Source: Girardinichthys multiradiatus (taxonomy: Eukaryota; Chordata; Actinopteri; Cyprinodontiformes; Goodeidae). Taken from it: 64,000 bases of DNA. The DNA lies in NCBI RefSeq assembly GCF_021462225.1, contig NC_061797.1, positions 2,163,001 to 2,227,000 on the forward strand, read 5' to 3'. The position numbers were made by a program, and so were the translations under genes. Below, one piece after another: positions 45,953 to 56,322 of the stretch (its first letter is position 1; each line of letters begins with the position of its first letter). The notes under the pieces were generated by a model. That model was not told the DNA's origin, ran no database searches, and was given only the letters and a program-made list of their open reading frames with translations.

Positions 45953-46183
45953 ATGCTCGCTGATTTCAAAACTTTGGTTGAAGTGGCGCTTGTAATTCCA
46001 GTCTCTAGTGTAGCGGCAGAGAGCAGATTCAGCCTCCACAACATCAAAAGAGCCACGAGAAGTCGTCTGTCTGACACAGAATTCCAAAACCTCATACCAA
46101 TAGCCTCTGCAGCAATCCCACTTCAGACATTTCAATTACACACTGCTGCGCTCAGGTCCAGGCGGACCAGGAGGACGTTGTGA
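45953..46183 (+). pseudogene. hAT transposase dimerisation domain remnant
   Basis: A 76-codon open piece containing ALVIPVSSVAAESRFSLHNI and TRSRLSDTEFQNLI, the pattern of the hAT C-terminal dimerisation domain (hydrophobic, then S-S-x-x-x-E-R-x-F-S). The rest of the transposase and the terminal repeats are not recognisable. Confidence 0.65.
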
Positions 46184-48797
46184 GACTGTGCGTTCAGGCC
46201 ACTAAAGGTGATCTGTTCATATTTTAATGCAATCGTTTATATTCATTGTTTATATGTAGTAACTGGGACCAAAGTGAGTGTTTTTTTTGTCACTGTGAAG
46301 AAAAAGCTAAATGTATTCATCTGATTGGAAGTGGATTTTCTGTTCAGATTGTTTGGACTGAATATTAATTAAAATGAATGAAAATAAATGCTATTGAATT
46401 TTTAATTATTGTCATTTAAAAAAATAAAGTAATGGGTAAAATTAGATTATGACAGGATTTTTTTACCCTGTCAGTCAAAATGACGGACAACAGAAATGTC
46501 TAGCGCAATCTCTGGTATAAATGTAGTTTCACTTGTCAGTATTGTGGTCATATGTTTTTTTTTGGTTGCAGTGTCTGTTTTTTGTCAGCAGTACCTAAAA
46601 AAACAAAATCATACTTATTTTGTTATCTGAAAATTGTTTAACAAGGCACTAATCAAGCTTCTTTTTTAAAAACAAATAATAGAGAAGAATTTGCTGTAAG
46701 TTCTTTGATGCTCCACTGATCACTGGAAATAGGCACCTGATGCTATCCTAGCTGTTTATAGATTGTAAACGGTGGCAGTAGTTTCATTACATTTAAGTAT
46801 TTTTAACTTTAAAAATGTTTTTAAAACTGAGTTTTCCTTATTTTACCTTCCAATCATTAATCATAGCCAATCAAAAGAAACTTGGCTTAGGAACTGGTAC
46901 ATTTCTACATTAAATGAGTACAGCCTTTTAATCTGACGCTCCCCAGCCTTCACAGGTTTTGCCCATTAGAAAAATGGATTCCACACTGAAATAGTGGTAA
47001 ACCTTGCTCAGGTTGGCAGCTTTCTTGATGTAGACATGAAGGAGTGATTATCAGTTTTCTGTCATTAAGATATCTGACAAAGTTTGGCTACTTGATGGCA
47101 CAGTTTCAAATAGTGATTATTGACTGTTTTTAAAATTATTCTTTGTTATGTTTTTTGCCTAATAAAAAGATTGATAGCATTGATACCTCATGGCTGGTGA
47201 AACATAGGAACAAATGCTGACCCATGAATGTCTGTTTTTCCACAGACAGACATTTTTTTTAAGACGACCATGTTTGATTTACAAATTTGCTAGATTTATG
47301 GTAAGGCCACACAGTTAGTTGTCCTAAACTAAAGAGGATGATTTACTTTGATGTTTTTGCCAGCAAAAGATAGTTTAGGTTAGTGCTGACAATACAACTA
47401 TTTCAATAATTTATGGAGAAACAGAAAATGTTTAAAGTTCAATGAGACAGACAATACATGTGGTCTAATAGGCAGTTTGCCACTGATATTTAAACATTGT
47501 TATGACATGGAGAAAAGATTGCAAACAGTAGTGTGAATTTGATTTGCCTTATTTTCCTATTGTACTCAAATATATTTTAATTTGTCAAGTGTCATTATTA
47601 ATCCATAAAGGCCTGCAATTCTTAACAACATATTTATTTTAATTTGTTCTTTATGTTCACTGTGAAGTAGATAATGTCTTAGAAAGTTGAAACTGTTCAA
47701 TAAATAAAAGAATATTACACTATTTTTTGGGCCAGCTACAGGTTAGATTTCGGTTTGAGATAAATTGGTGCTGTAAAAAGATCTTCATTCTTTATTAGTG
47801 TTTCTGTATTGTGTCACTATTGTCATTTATTTGGTCTATTTATTGGCCCAACTGGCTTAATTACTGGTTTTGCACAACAAAAGCTCAGTACAAGCTGTTT
47901 GATTGTGGCTCAATAAAGACATCTAATACTAAAGGTTATCATCTTATCCAGGATAATTGAACAGCTACAAAATCTCATCCTGGATCAACCAAAGACTGAG
48001 GTGCCTTGTCCAAGCTTCAGGCAATCCCTGACCACAACACTGCTTACACACTTCAGCAGAGCATCAACACCCAGAAACCAACACTATATAACATTTCTTA
48101 TGCAGTAATACTGTTATTAATCACTTTGAGATGATGGATGAATATGAATTATTGGTGGTTCATCTGTTGTTTAAAAGGGTCTAGGTCTAGTGTCTATTTT
48201 GAAGGGATATAAATAAGGGTTTAACAACGTTTTACCATTTTTCCCTTCAGGAGCCCGTATCAGTTGCTAACTGGGTGGGAGGACCCCCTAAAAGGTTAGA
48301 CTCGCCCCTGGTAACTGTAATAATCCCAAACATTTCTGTGCCGCCTCTCAGCAGGCTTAATATTTGAGCAACATTGAAGCAGACTGCGCTTTATCTAGGC
48401 CGTTTCCTTTTCTTTAGGACTCAGATGGAAACATTTGTGCGTGTAACTCTCTGAAGACCGTGGGAAGGACAATGATCGTGAAGAGCGATTCGCTGAGCTT
48501 TTGTATGACCGGACTGAACATTTTCACGCAAACAACACCTATACACACTCGCCTCCCCTTTCTGATACGAGAAGGACCACAAATACAACCACAATGCATT
48601 CAGAAAACAACAATTACTAATCCTTTTTCATGGTTTGAAGCAGTTAAGAATAATAACGGCGCGACCGTGGGCTAAGTGGGGGAAGGGGATGGATGCTGGT
48701 TGGGGCCAGGCTTCAATGGCCTGTTGGTGTCGGCGCCCCGCTCCAGCTTCTCCATTAGCGCTTACATTCATACATACACCCAGAAAAAAACACTTAC
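46184..48797. other. arnt2 intron 1, start
   Basis: Mostly AT-rich with no recognised element. From about 48640 towards exon 1 the sequence becomes richer in G+C and CpG (GGCGCGACC, GTCGGCGCCCCGC), as expected of the region just inside a CpG-rich promoter. Confidence 0.5.
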
Positions 48798-48828
48798 CGG
48801 ACGGGTTCACCGCAGCGGGAGTCGCCAT
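48798..48828 (-). CDS. arnt2: arnt2 coding exon 1 (start codon)
   Basis: On the minus strand the ATG at 48828-48826 opens MATPAAVNPS plus one base, then the donor GTAAGT. MATPAAVNP is the ARNT2 N-terminus, so the start is well supported. The single base G joins AA of exon 2 to give glutamate, and the combined frame stays open through exons 2-7. ARNT2 is a nuclear bHLH-PAS transcription factor that dimerises with AHR, SIM1, NPAS4 and HIF-type partners and is prominent in brain and neuroendocrine hypothalamus (family knowledge). Here the gene runs leftwards with a first intron of about 17.4 kb. Confidence 0.97.
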
Positions 48829-49030
48829 GTTGTCACAACACGGATCAAAATATATAAAAACGATGGAGATGACGCACAATACGGAACAAGAACCCCCCCC
48901 CCCCCCCGCAAGAAACCGTCTGCACTCCGTGGAATTGGAACGCGTAGCTCGTTCCAGGCTCCCACTTCACATCCGTTGATGCGGAGGAAAAAGATCGGGA
49001 TCCTAACAGCTTCTTTCTGGGAATGAGAAC
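48829..49030 (-). promoter_or_regulatory. arnt2: Likely arnt2 5' UTR and proximal promoter
   Basis: The stretch just upstream of the start codon is CpG-bearing (ACGCGTAGC, CATCCGTTGATGCGG) and contains a run of about 16 C on the plus strand near 48894-48909. A TATA-like stretch, TATATATTTTG on the minus strand, is only about 16-26 bp from the ATG, too close to serve as the usual TATA box unless the leader is extremely short. The transcription start cannot be fixed from sequence alone. Confidence 0.4.
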
Positions 49031-49389
49031 TGAGTAAACGTCCCTATAACAGCAATATCTCAGAGACTAGACTTATTAAAATGCAAGATGTCTGAATCGT
49101 AACACCGCGAGACTTTAGGGTAGCATTAATAATTAAATGTTAAAAAGCGAGGAGCTCAGTTCTGTAGTTATTGCAGGTATTAAAATGTTTTAAAAGTATT
49201 TCTTTGTTTGCTAATTTCTGTCAACATATTAAGACACAACGTGCTTTCTTCGTCCTTTCATATCACTGCTACAGCTGAGCCGAATCACCTACACACCAAC
49301 GATCAGTCAGGCATCATTTCAGGGCAAGACTGAATCAGGATCGTTACAAAAATACTACATTACAGTCTCCAGACGTGCCTAATTCTGCA
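49031..49389. other. Upstream flank of arnt2, no feature recognised
   Basis: No coding remnant or element end is seen; this could contain distal promoter sequence. Confidence 0.4.
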
Positions 49390-49830
49390 GGTACATCTCA
49401 AAGAAATAGATTATTGCGAAAAATGCAATATTTTTCATCGCTCAATTCAGAAATGAAACGATTATAGATTATAGAGATTCATTCCACATAGATTAAAATA
49501 TATCAAGCTTTTATTTCTTGTAATAAAGAAACCCCGAAATTCAGTGTCTCCGAAAATTTGAATATAACATTAGACCAATCAAAAAAGGACGTCTTAAGCA
49601 CAAATCTCAGACATCCAACAAGGCAGATGACATAAAGGCAGCTATCAAAGCAATCTGGGCTTCCGTTACATCTAGAGCCACTGGTCACCTAGAGCCACCT
49701 CTATGTCACTGCGCATTGATGCAGTAATTAATGCAAGAGGATGTCCGACCAAGTATTGAGGGCATAGAAATGGGCATACTTTTCAGGAGTCTGACATTTG
49801 TGCAAACATCTTTATCACACATCAACACAA
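49390..49830 (+). mobile_element. Tc1-like deletion derivative
   Basis: The left end (GCAGGTACATCTCAAAGAAATAG) has the look of a widespread fish Tc1 terminus. The middle keeps only the last part of a transposase: KADDIKAAIKAIWASVTSRA, then a shifted frame with the QEDVRPSIEG-like close. That C-terminus resembles the element at 51005-52607, so they may be related families. Confidence 0.6.
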
Positions 49831-49922
49831 AGTTTATTGTGATATTCAGATTAACCAACAGTGGAAAGTAACTACCTTAACTCAAATAAAAGTTTGGATA
49901 CATCCCAAAAAAAAAAAAAAAA

Positions 49923-50033
49923 AGAAAATCTACTTTTTAATAATACTCCAATAGCTTAAATTACTTCAGAAGAAAAGGGTACACCTTATTGCTCACATTT
50001 CCAACCATATCATATTTTAATTTGAGATTTGAC
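49923..50033 (+). repeat. 111-bp direct repeat, left copy
   Basis: AGAAAATCTACTTTTTAATA...TTTGAGATTTGAC; the partner is at 50248-50358 with roughly 80-85 percent identity by eye. The two copies flank a Rex3 tail. Confidence 0.7.
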
Positions 50034-50082
50034 AAAAGCAGCTTGTAATGTTTTCAAAACTGCAATAATACTGTTGACCTAG

Positions 50083-50247
50083 AACACGCTGGAGGGACCA
50101 TGTCTCTCAGTTGGTCTGGGAACATCTCAGGATCCCCCAGGAGGAACTGGAGGAGATGTCTGGGGCGAGGGACGTCTGGGTGTCTCTGCTGAGTCTTTTG
50201 TCCCCGTGGCCGGGTCCCGGATAAAGCGGAAGAAAATGGATGAATGC
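50083..50247 (+). mobile_element. Rex3 LINE 3' tail
   Basis: ACACGCTGGAGGGACCATGT ... TCCCGGATAAAGCGGAAGAA AATGGATGAATG is the end of the Rex3 ORF and its short 3' region, extremely common in fishes. 5'-truncated to about 165 bp. Confidence 0.75.
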
Positions 50248-50358
50248 AGAAAATCTACGTTTTAATAATACTCCATTAACTTAAATTACTTCAAAAGTAA
50301 AGGGTAGGCTACTGCTTATTGCTAACATTTCCAACTGTATTTCAATTTGAGGTTTGAT
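50248..50358 (+). repeat. 111-bp direct repeat, right copy
   Basis: AGAAAATCTACGTTTTAATA...TTTGAGGTTTGATAC; see the left copy at 49923-50033. Confidence 0.7.
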
Positions 50359-50767
50359 ACAAATATGCACCATAATCAAAAACATGCAACAAATATTAAC
50401 TCAGGCAGTGCTAACGTAGGTAGGAGTAGATCAAATGTAATACTTTTTGATGCCATTTTAATGTTTAAATACTATAACTATTATATATATATAGTATATA
50501 GTGTGCATATTTCATTGTAGGAATGAGACAAAATTTTCAGAATCAAGTTTTAATCGGATTACACTTTTGATCAAATAAACTAGATAATCATCGAGAAAAT
50601 TGTATGTCTAAACTTTCTGCAGTTTTGCAGATTTTTGTCACAAACCTGTGTTTAAAAGTATGTACATGTGTCATATTGTAGGTTTTTAACATTTGGCCCA
50701 TTAGTAATACCTGTCAACTATCGGGTATTACTAATTAGAATTTTATTCTCTGTTTATAAACAATATA
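50359..50767. other. Spacer, no feature recognised
   Basis: AT-rich; a short TATATA tract at about 50481-50500. No gene. Confidence 0.5.
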
Positions 50768-51000
50768 TAAACTACCGGTCAAAAGTTTTAGATACACTTT
50801 CTCACTTCATGGATTTCAATTTTTGTGACTATTTACATTGAAGAGTCTCACTAAAGGCATCAAAACTGTAAATGAACACACATGGAATTGTGTAGTAAGC
50901 AAGCAAAGGGTGACTACTGTCCAATACTGCCCAAAATTTTTCAAACCCCAGGTAAAGTTTGACTTAAACATTAACAGTAGTGGGATTTATTCAGTGCCAA
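50768..51000 (+). mobile_element. Tc1-like terminal fragment
   Basis: CTACCGGTCAAAAGTTTTAGA is a recognisable start of fish Tc1-like elements, followed by AAAGGCATCAAAACTGTAAATG. Only the left arm is present, next to the insertion site of the element at 51005. Confidence 0.55.
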
Positions 51001-51004
51001 TATA

Positions 51005-52607
51005 CAGGTCCTTCTCAAAATATTAGCATATTGTGATAAAGTTCATTATTTTCCATAATGTCATGATGAAAATTTAACATTCATATATTTTAGATTCATT
51101 GCACACTAACTGAAATATTTCAGGTCTTTTATTGTCTTAATATGGATGATTTTGGCATACAGCTCACGAAAACCCAAAATTCCTATCTCACAAAATTAGC
51201 ATATCATTAAAAGGGTCTCTAAACGAGCAATGAACCTAATCATCTGAATCAACGAGTTAACTCTAAACACCTGCAAAAGATTCCTGAGGCCTTTAAAACT
51301 CCCAGCCTGGTTCATCACTCAAAACCCCAATCATGGGTAAGACTGCCGACCTGACTGCTGTCCAGAAGGCCACTATTGACACCCTCAAGCAAGAGGGTAA
51401 GACACAGAAAGACATTTCTGAATGAATAGGCTGTTCCCAGAGTGCTGTATCAAGGCACCTCAGTGGGAAGTTTGTGGGAAGGAAAAAGTGTGGCAGAAAA
51501 CGCTGCACAACGAGAAGAGGTGACCGGACCCTGAGGAAGATTGTGGAGAAGGGCCGATTCCAGACCTTGGGGGACCTGCGGAAGCAGTGGACTGAGTCTG
51601 GAGTAGAAACATCCAGAGCCACCGTGCACAGGCGTGTGCAGGAAATGGTCTACAGGTGCCGCATTCCCCAGGTCAAGCCACTTTTGAACCAGAAACAGCG
51701 GCAGAAGCGCTTGACCTGGACTACAGAGAAGCAGCACTGGACTGTTGCTCAGTGGTCCAAAGTACTTTTTTCGGATGAAAGCAAATTCTGCATGTCATTC
51801 GGAAATCAAGGAGTCTGGAGGAAGACTGGGGAGAAGGAAATGCCAAAATGCCAGAAGTCCAGTGTCAAGTACCCACAGTCAGTGATGGTCTGGGGTGCCG
51901 TGTCAGCTGCTGGTGTTGGTCCACTGTGTTTTATCAAGGGCAGGGTCAATGCAGCTAGCTATCAGGAGATTTTGGAGCACTTCATGCTTCCATCTGCTGA
52001 AAAGCTTTATGGAGATGAAGATTTCATTTTTCAGCACGACCTGGCACCTGCTCACAGTGCCAAAACCACTGGTAAATAGTTTACTGACCATGGTATCACT
52101 GTGCTCAATTGGCCTGCCAACTCTCCTGACCTGAACCCCATAGAGAATCTGTGGGATATTGTGAAGAGAACGTTGAGAGACTCAAGACCCAACACTTTGG
52201 ATGAGCTAAAGGCCGCTATCGAAGCATCCTGGGCCTCCATAAGACCTCAGCAGTGCCACAGGCTGATTGCCTCCATGCCACGCCGCATTGAAGCAGTCAT
52301 TTCTGCCAAAGGATTCCCAACCAAGTATTGAGTGCATAACTGTACATGATTATTTGAAGGTTGACGTTTTTGTATTAAAAGCACTTTTCTTTTATTGGTC
52401 GGATGAAATATGCTAATTTTGTGAGATAGGAATTTTGGGTTTTTATGAGCTGTATGCCAAAATCATCCATATTAAGACAATAAAATACCTGAAATATTTC
52501 AGTTAGTGTGCAATGAATCAAAAATATATGAATGTTAAATTTTCATCATGACATTATGGAAAATAATGAACTTTATCACAATATGCTAATATTTTGAGAA
52601 GGACCTG
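51005..52607 (+). mobile_element. Tc1 transposon with ~210-bp inverted repeats
   Basis: 1603 bp, flanked by TA (51003-51004 and 52608-52609). The ends are long inverted repeats: CAGGTCCTTCTCAAAATATT at the left matches the reverse complement of the right end, and the match continues for about 200 bp (for example GATTTTGGCATACAGCTC against GAGCTGTATGCCAAAATC). It carries one transposase frame with two nonsense codons (separate entry). Confidence 0.92.
51333..52331 (+). pseudogene. Tc1 transposase, DD34E, two nonsense codons
   Basis: A single frame of 332 codons from the ATG at 51333 to the TGA at 52329-52331, broken only by TGA at 51423-51425 and TAG at 52077-52079, with no frameshift. The N-terminus has paired helix-turn-helix motifs (MGKTADLTAVQKATIDTLK; GCSQSAVSRHL) and a basic linker. 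Catalytic residues: D in FSDESKF, D in FQHDLAPAH and E in NPIENLW, with 34 positions between the last two. It would cut and paste the element by binding the inverted repeats. Length and motifs are normal for Tc1, and decay is slight. Confidence 0.92.
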
Positions 52608-52609
52608 TA

Positions 52610-53137
52610 TGTTCAAATAAAAGCTGAGAAATATTTTTTGTCCAGAATGATTCGTCTTGTTATTATCTTATTATCTTCAGTGACACACATGTCATTTACA
52701 ATAGAGAGAAAACTTGCTGGCTGAACCAAAGTCACAATGTCCAGCTTTCAGTCTTAATTCCCACTGCGCATGATTGTGTGTGTGTGACCTCTAAAGCAAC
52801 AGAACAAGGTAATGTAGAGTGAAATCCCTAGTGCTATTTAAACCACTTATAATTGCCAAACTTATTAACTTTTATGTATTGGGTCTCTACTCAAGTTATA
52901 TCATATTAGAAAAAACCTGAATTGCACAATACTCATCTATTGAAAATTACATTATCCCATTCTCTATGTACAGTACTGTATAATGGGTACTATACATAAA
53001 TTCCTAAAACAAATTAATCAACAAAAACATAAAACAAGCCAATAGTTTTTATTAACAGTGGACACCTCTTGACAAAGCTATATTTAGTACATTGGGATTT
53101 AACTTACTGGTCCAATGCAGGTTTAATGCGACCCTCA
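52610..53137. other. Spacer, no feature recognised
   Basis: AT-rich with a short TG run near 52774. No gene or element end is identified. Confidence 0.5.
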
Positions 53138-53548
53138 ACATGGACCCTTGCTGCCTGCTCTGAGGGCCTGCCAGCCCTCCATGTCTGCGAGAGAACTTGC
53201 ACAGCCTAGGGAACACAGTGCCGCCGAGGCTTCCCTAACAGCTTGTGGGGTTTCCTTCAAGTTTTCTGCCGCTTTGATCTGTGTCAATAAAAAAAATAAT
53301 ATGAATCTTATATATGATCTTATATATGTTTGACAACCTAAAAAAAAATAAACAATTGTGCTATCCACTTTGTTCAGGTGCTGGCACAGTTTCCAGTTGC
53401 CAACCTCCTCGACTGATACTGGGCCTGTTTGTTGCAGACACTACAGGGCATATAGCCTTACAGACAAAAAAGAGGGCTGTACTCCTCCTTGGAGAAGGGC
53501 CAGTGACAGCATTTGCCCAACGAGTTTATAGTCCACAAACATGCAGAC
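53138..53548 (-). pseudogene. HECT-like (G2E3-type) two-exon gene fragment
   Basis: On the minus strand two exon-like segments fit together: 53369-53548 (60 codons, acceptor TTGCAG, donor GTGGAT) and 53138-53278 (acceptor GACACAG). Together they read VCMFVDYKLVGQMLSLALLQ, GGVQPSFLSVRLYAL, a TAG stop, then VSVEEVGNWKL and, across the junction, LNK-IKAAENLKE. This resembles the start of the HECT ubiquitin-ligase domain in fish G2E3-like proteins, which are present in many copies. The internal stop and lack of flanking exons make it a pseudogene or a passenger fragment. The family call is tentative. Confidence 0.5.
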
Positions 53549-53920
53549 CTGCAACATACAGACAAAGTAAATAACAAGAACCTCCAATTATAGGAGTAAT
53601 GCTCCAAGAAGAAATGAAACAATAACTGTTTCTGTCTCATGTAAGGACTTTATGTTTAAACATTTTCTCTTTGCATTACATTGCTACATACCCCGGGATA
53701 CCAGGGAAAGATTTTTGCTGCCCTCTGGCCCCACAAAGTGGCGGCTATCTCTCAGCCCTGCTACTAGAAGTCAGAGGAATTCGCAGCTGGGACCGCCATA
53801 GTCCACAGCTCCCTCACTCTGTCCCTTGACTTCCAAATGACACAGCAGGATCAGCAGATGGAAAATAACATAAAACCAAGGAAGCTTGAGTACAAAAAGA
53901 AATCTCGCTTAAACAAAAAC
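53549..53920. other. Spacer, no feature recognised
   Basis: No gene is seen. The part at 53690-53840 is richer in G+C but has no open frame of note. Confidence 0.4.
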
Positions 53921-53922
53921 TA

Positions 53923-55173
53923 CAGGGGTTGGACAATGAAACTGAAACACCTGTCATTTTAGTGTGGGAGGTTTCATGGCTAAATTGGACCAGCCTGGTA
54001 GCCAGTCTTCAGTGATTGCACATTGCACCAGTAAGAGCAGAGTGTGAAGGTTCAATTAGCAGGGTAAGAGCACAGTTTTGCTCAAAATATTGAAATGCAC
54101 ACAACATTATGGGTGACATACCAGAGTTCAAAAGAGGACAAATTGTTGGTGCACGTCTTGCTGGCGCATCTGTGACCAAGACAGCAAGTCTTTGTGATGT
54201 ATCAAGAGCCACGTTATCCAGGGTAATGTCAGCATACCACCAAGAAGGACGAACCACATCCAACAGGATTAACTGTGGACGCAAGAGGAAGCTGTCTGAA
54301 AGGGTGCTAACCCGGTTTGTATCCAAAAAACATAAAACCACAGCTGCCCAAATCACGGCAGAATTAAATGTGCACCTCAACTCTCCTGTTTCCACCAGAA
54401 CTGTCCATTGGGAGCTCAACAGGGTCAATATACACGGCCGGGCTGTTATAGCCAAACCTTTGGTCACTCATGCCAATGCCAAACGTCAGTTTCAATCGTG
54501 CAAGGAGCGCAAATCTCAGGCTGTGGACAATGTGAAACATGTATTGTTCTCTGATGAGTCCACCTTTACTGTTTTCCCCACATCCGGGAGAGTTACGGTG
54601 TGGAGAAACCCCAAAGAAGCGTACCACCCAGACTGTTGCATGCCCAGAGTGAAGCATGGGGGTGGTTCAGTGATGGTTTGGGCTGCCATATCATGGCATT
54701 CCCTTGGCCCAATACTTGTGCTAGATGGGCGCGTCACTGCCAAGGACTACCGAACCATTCTTGAGGACCATGTGCATCCAATGGTTCAAACATTGTATCC
54801 TGAAGGTGGTGCCGTGTATCAGGATGACAATGCACCAATACACAGAGCAAGACTGGTGAAAGATTAGTTTGATGAACATGAAAGTGAAGTTGGACATCTC
54901 CCATGGCCTGCACAGTCACCAGATCTAAATATTATTGAGCCACTTTGGGTTGTTTTGGAGGAGCGAGTCAGAAAACTTTTTCCTCCACCAGTATCACGTG
55001 GTGACCTGGCCAAGAAGAATGGCTTAAAATCCCTCTGACCACTGTGCAGGACTTGTATATGTCATTCCCAAGACGAATTGACACTGTATTGGCCGCAAAA
55101 GGAGGCCCTACACCATACTAATAAATTATTGTGGTCTAAAACCAGGTGTTTCAGTTTCATTGTCCAACCCCTG
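53923..55173 (+). mobile_element. Tc1/mariner transposon, DD36E type
   Basis: 1251 bp flanked by TA (53921-53922 and 55174-55175). The left end CAGGGGTTGGACAATGAAAC and the reverse complement of the right end agree over about 30 bp. Short terminal repeats and length suit mariner-like elements rather than the long-repeat Tc1 at 51005. It carries one nearly complete transposase gene. Confidence 0.92.
54109..55121 (+). pseudogene. Tc1/mariner transposase with 36-residue D-E spacing
   Basis: Open from the ATG at 54109 to a TAG at 54865-54867, then readable further with one frameshift near 55010 to the TAA at 55119-55121 (ending AAKGGPTPY). Domains: N-terminal helix-turn-helix (GARLAGASVTKTASLCDVSR), GRKRKLSE linker, then catalytic D in FSDESTF, D in YQDDNAPIH and E in LNIIEPLW. 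Counting residues between the second D and the E gives 36, counting the stop codon as one. That spacing is reported for the Incomer (DD36E) family of Tc1/mariner. One nonsense codon and one frameshift make it inactive. Confidence 0.9.
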
Positions 55174-55235
55174 TATGTGTGTCTCTGGTGCATTTTTGTT
55201 TAAAACAAGTTTGCTCTTCATTGAGTGAAGTTACT

Positions 55236-55422
55236 CACGATGGGTAGAGTAGCCAGAAATTTTACTCAAGTAAGAGTAGTGATATTTCATCATATTTTTA
55301 CGAAAGTAAAAATAAAAAGTATAATGCAGTAAAATTACTCCTAAAAGTACATTTAAAAGAAAGTTACTTAAGTAAATGTAACTCAGTAAATGTAACTAGT
55401 TACTACCCACCTCTGACATTCA
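55236..55422. mobile_element. hAT-type MITE relic
   Basis: TACTCAAGTAAGAGTAGTG and repeated AAAGTA motifs lead to an end reading TAGTTACTACCCACCTCTG, whose reverse complement, CAGAGGTGGGTAGTAACTA, is a well-known hAT-like terminus in fishes. The other end (GATGGGTAGAGTAGCC) is degenerate. Confidence 0.6.
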
Positions 55423-55734
55423 TCAACTCAAGAGTTGCCAAACAACTACCACCATGCCAATGTGAAGTCATGTCATTTAAAATGTTGATGTACAAATTAC
55501 ACATTTTGTTACTTACTTTTCTTTTATGATTTAGTTATACCAATACTATTACTTGTTTGCAATACCTAATTATTCATATGACATGTTATTACACTCTCAT
55601 AATAACCACAGCAAATTCAATAAAGGTGATTATGAAACTTCAAAACAATGAACATTTTCATATTTTCATCTTATGAAATGTTCACAAGAGAGCTCTTACC
55701 TTTCAGGACAATTTTGCGCAAAGAATGATTATTT
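55423..55734. other. Spacer, no feature recognised
   Basis: AT-rich; no gene. Confidence 0.5.
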
Positions 55735-55816
55735 GCGGGAAGTTCTCTTGCTTCTCCCGGGTTTAATTGGCGGGCTCAGTAATACTACCTGATTGGTTGT
55801 ATAAAAACCAAGAGAG
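55735..55816 (+). promoter_or_regulatory. Possible TATA promoter before the direct repeat
   Basis: TATAAAAA at 55800-55807 lies about 10 bp before the 147-bp repeat, and the preceding 60 bp is G+C-richer (CTCCCGGGTTTAATTGGCGG). This could be U3 of an LTR. The right copy of the repeat lacks this segment. Confidence 0.3.
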
Positions 55817-55963
55817 TGTAGAGGCATAAAGCTGTGTTTGAATAGATTAAAAGTGTTATTATTGTGTTTACCATTATAAGATGAATTCTGTGAATTCTTT
55901 CTTCGGTGCATAAGGAAACAGGCCTGTCTGGAAACAGATTACATTAAGGAAAAGTTCTTAGCG
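55817..55963 (+). repeat. 147-bp direct repeat, left copy (possible LTR part)
   Basis: TGTAGAGGCATAAAGCTGTG ... AAGTTCTTAGCG matches 62058-62204 with only about 9 differences by eye. It is preceded by a TATA-box-like sequence and followed by an (AT)n run (55964-55989). Confidence 0.85.
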
Positions 55964-55989
55964 TATATATATATATATATATATATATA
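55964..55989. repeat. (AT)n microsatellite
   Basis: TA dinucleotide run of about 13 units directly after the direct repeat. Confidence 0.9.
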
Positions 55990-56317
55990 ATGTTAATAGA
56001 CAGGTTAGGTTACTACTATGAAACACACTTGGTATTTAGCAGAAATGTTTCACTGTTGATGCTTTGACCTTAAAAAGCTGAAGAACCGATATTAGAACAG
56101 TCTCTATGAGTTCAGAAGCAGATTAGCTGTTGGTTGGAAATTTAATATATATCTTTGCATTCAATTTTAAGCTATTATTTTCATTTTCATTTGAATCCTT
56201 TATTGATTGTTTAATTGTTTTATTTATTTATGGGAATCTTATTTTAATATAAAAAAAATGTGAATTTCTGCAAAGCTTTGTTGTTAATTAATGTATTTAC
56301 TTTGTTCTTTCTGAATA
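55990..56317. other. Spacer, no feature recognised
   Basis: AT-rich; no gene. Confidence 0.5.
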
Positions 56318-56322
56318 TAAAT

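Noticed and set aside
48635..49026. Plus-strand open frames of 114-116 codons over the arnt2 promoter
   Set aside because: They run through a C homopolymer and lie antisense to exon 1; G+C-rich composition explains the lack of stops.
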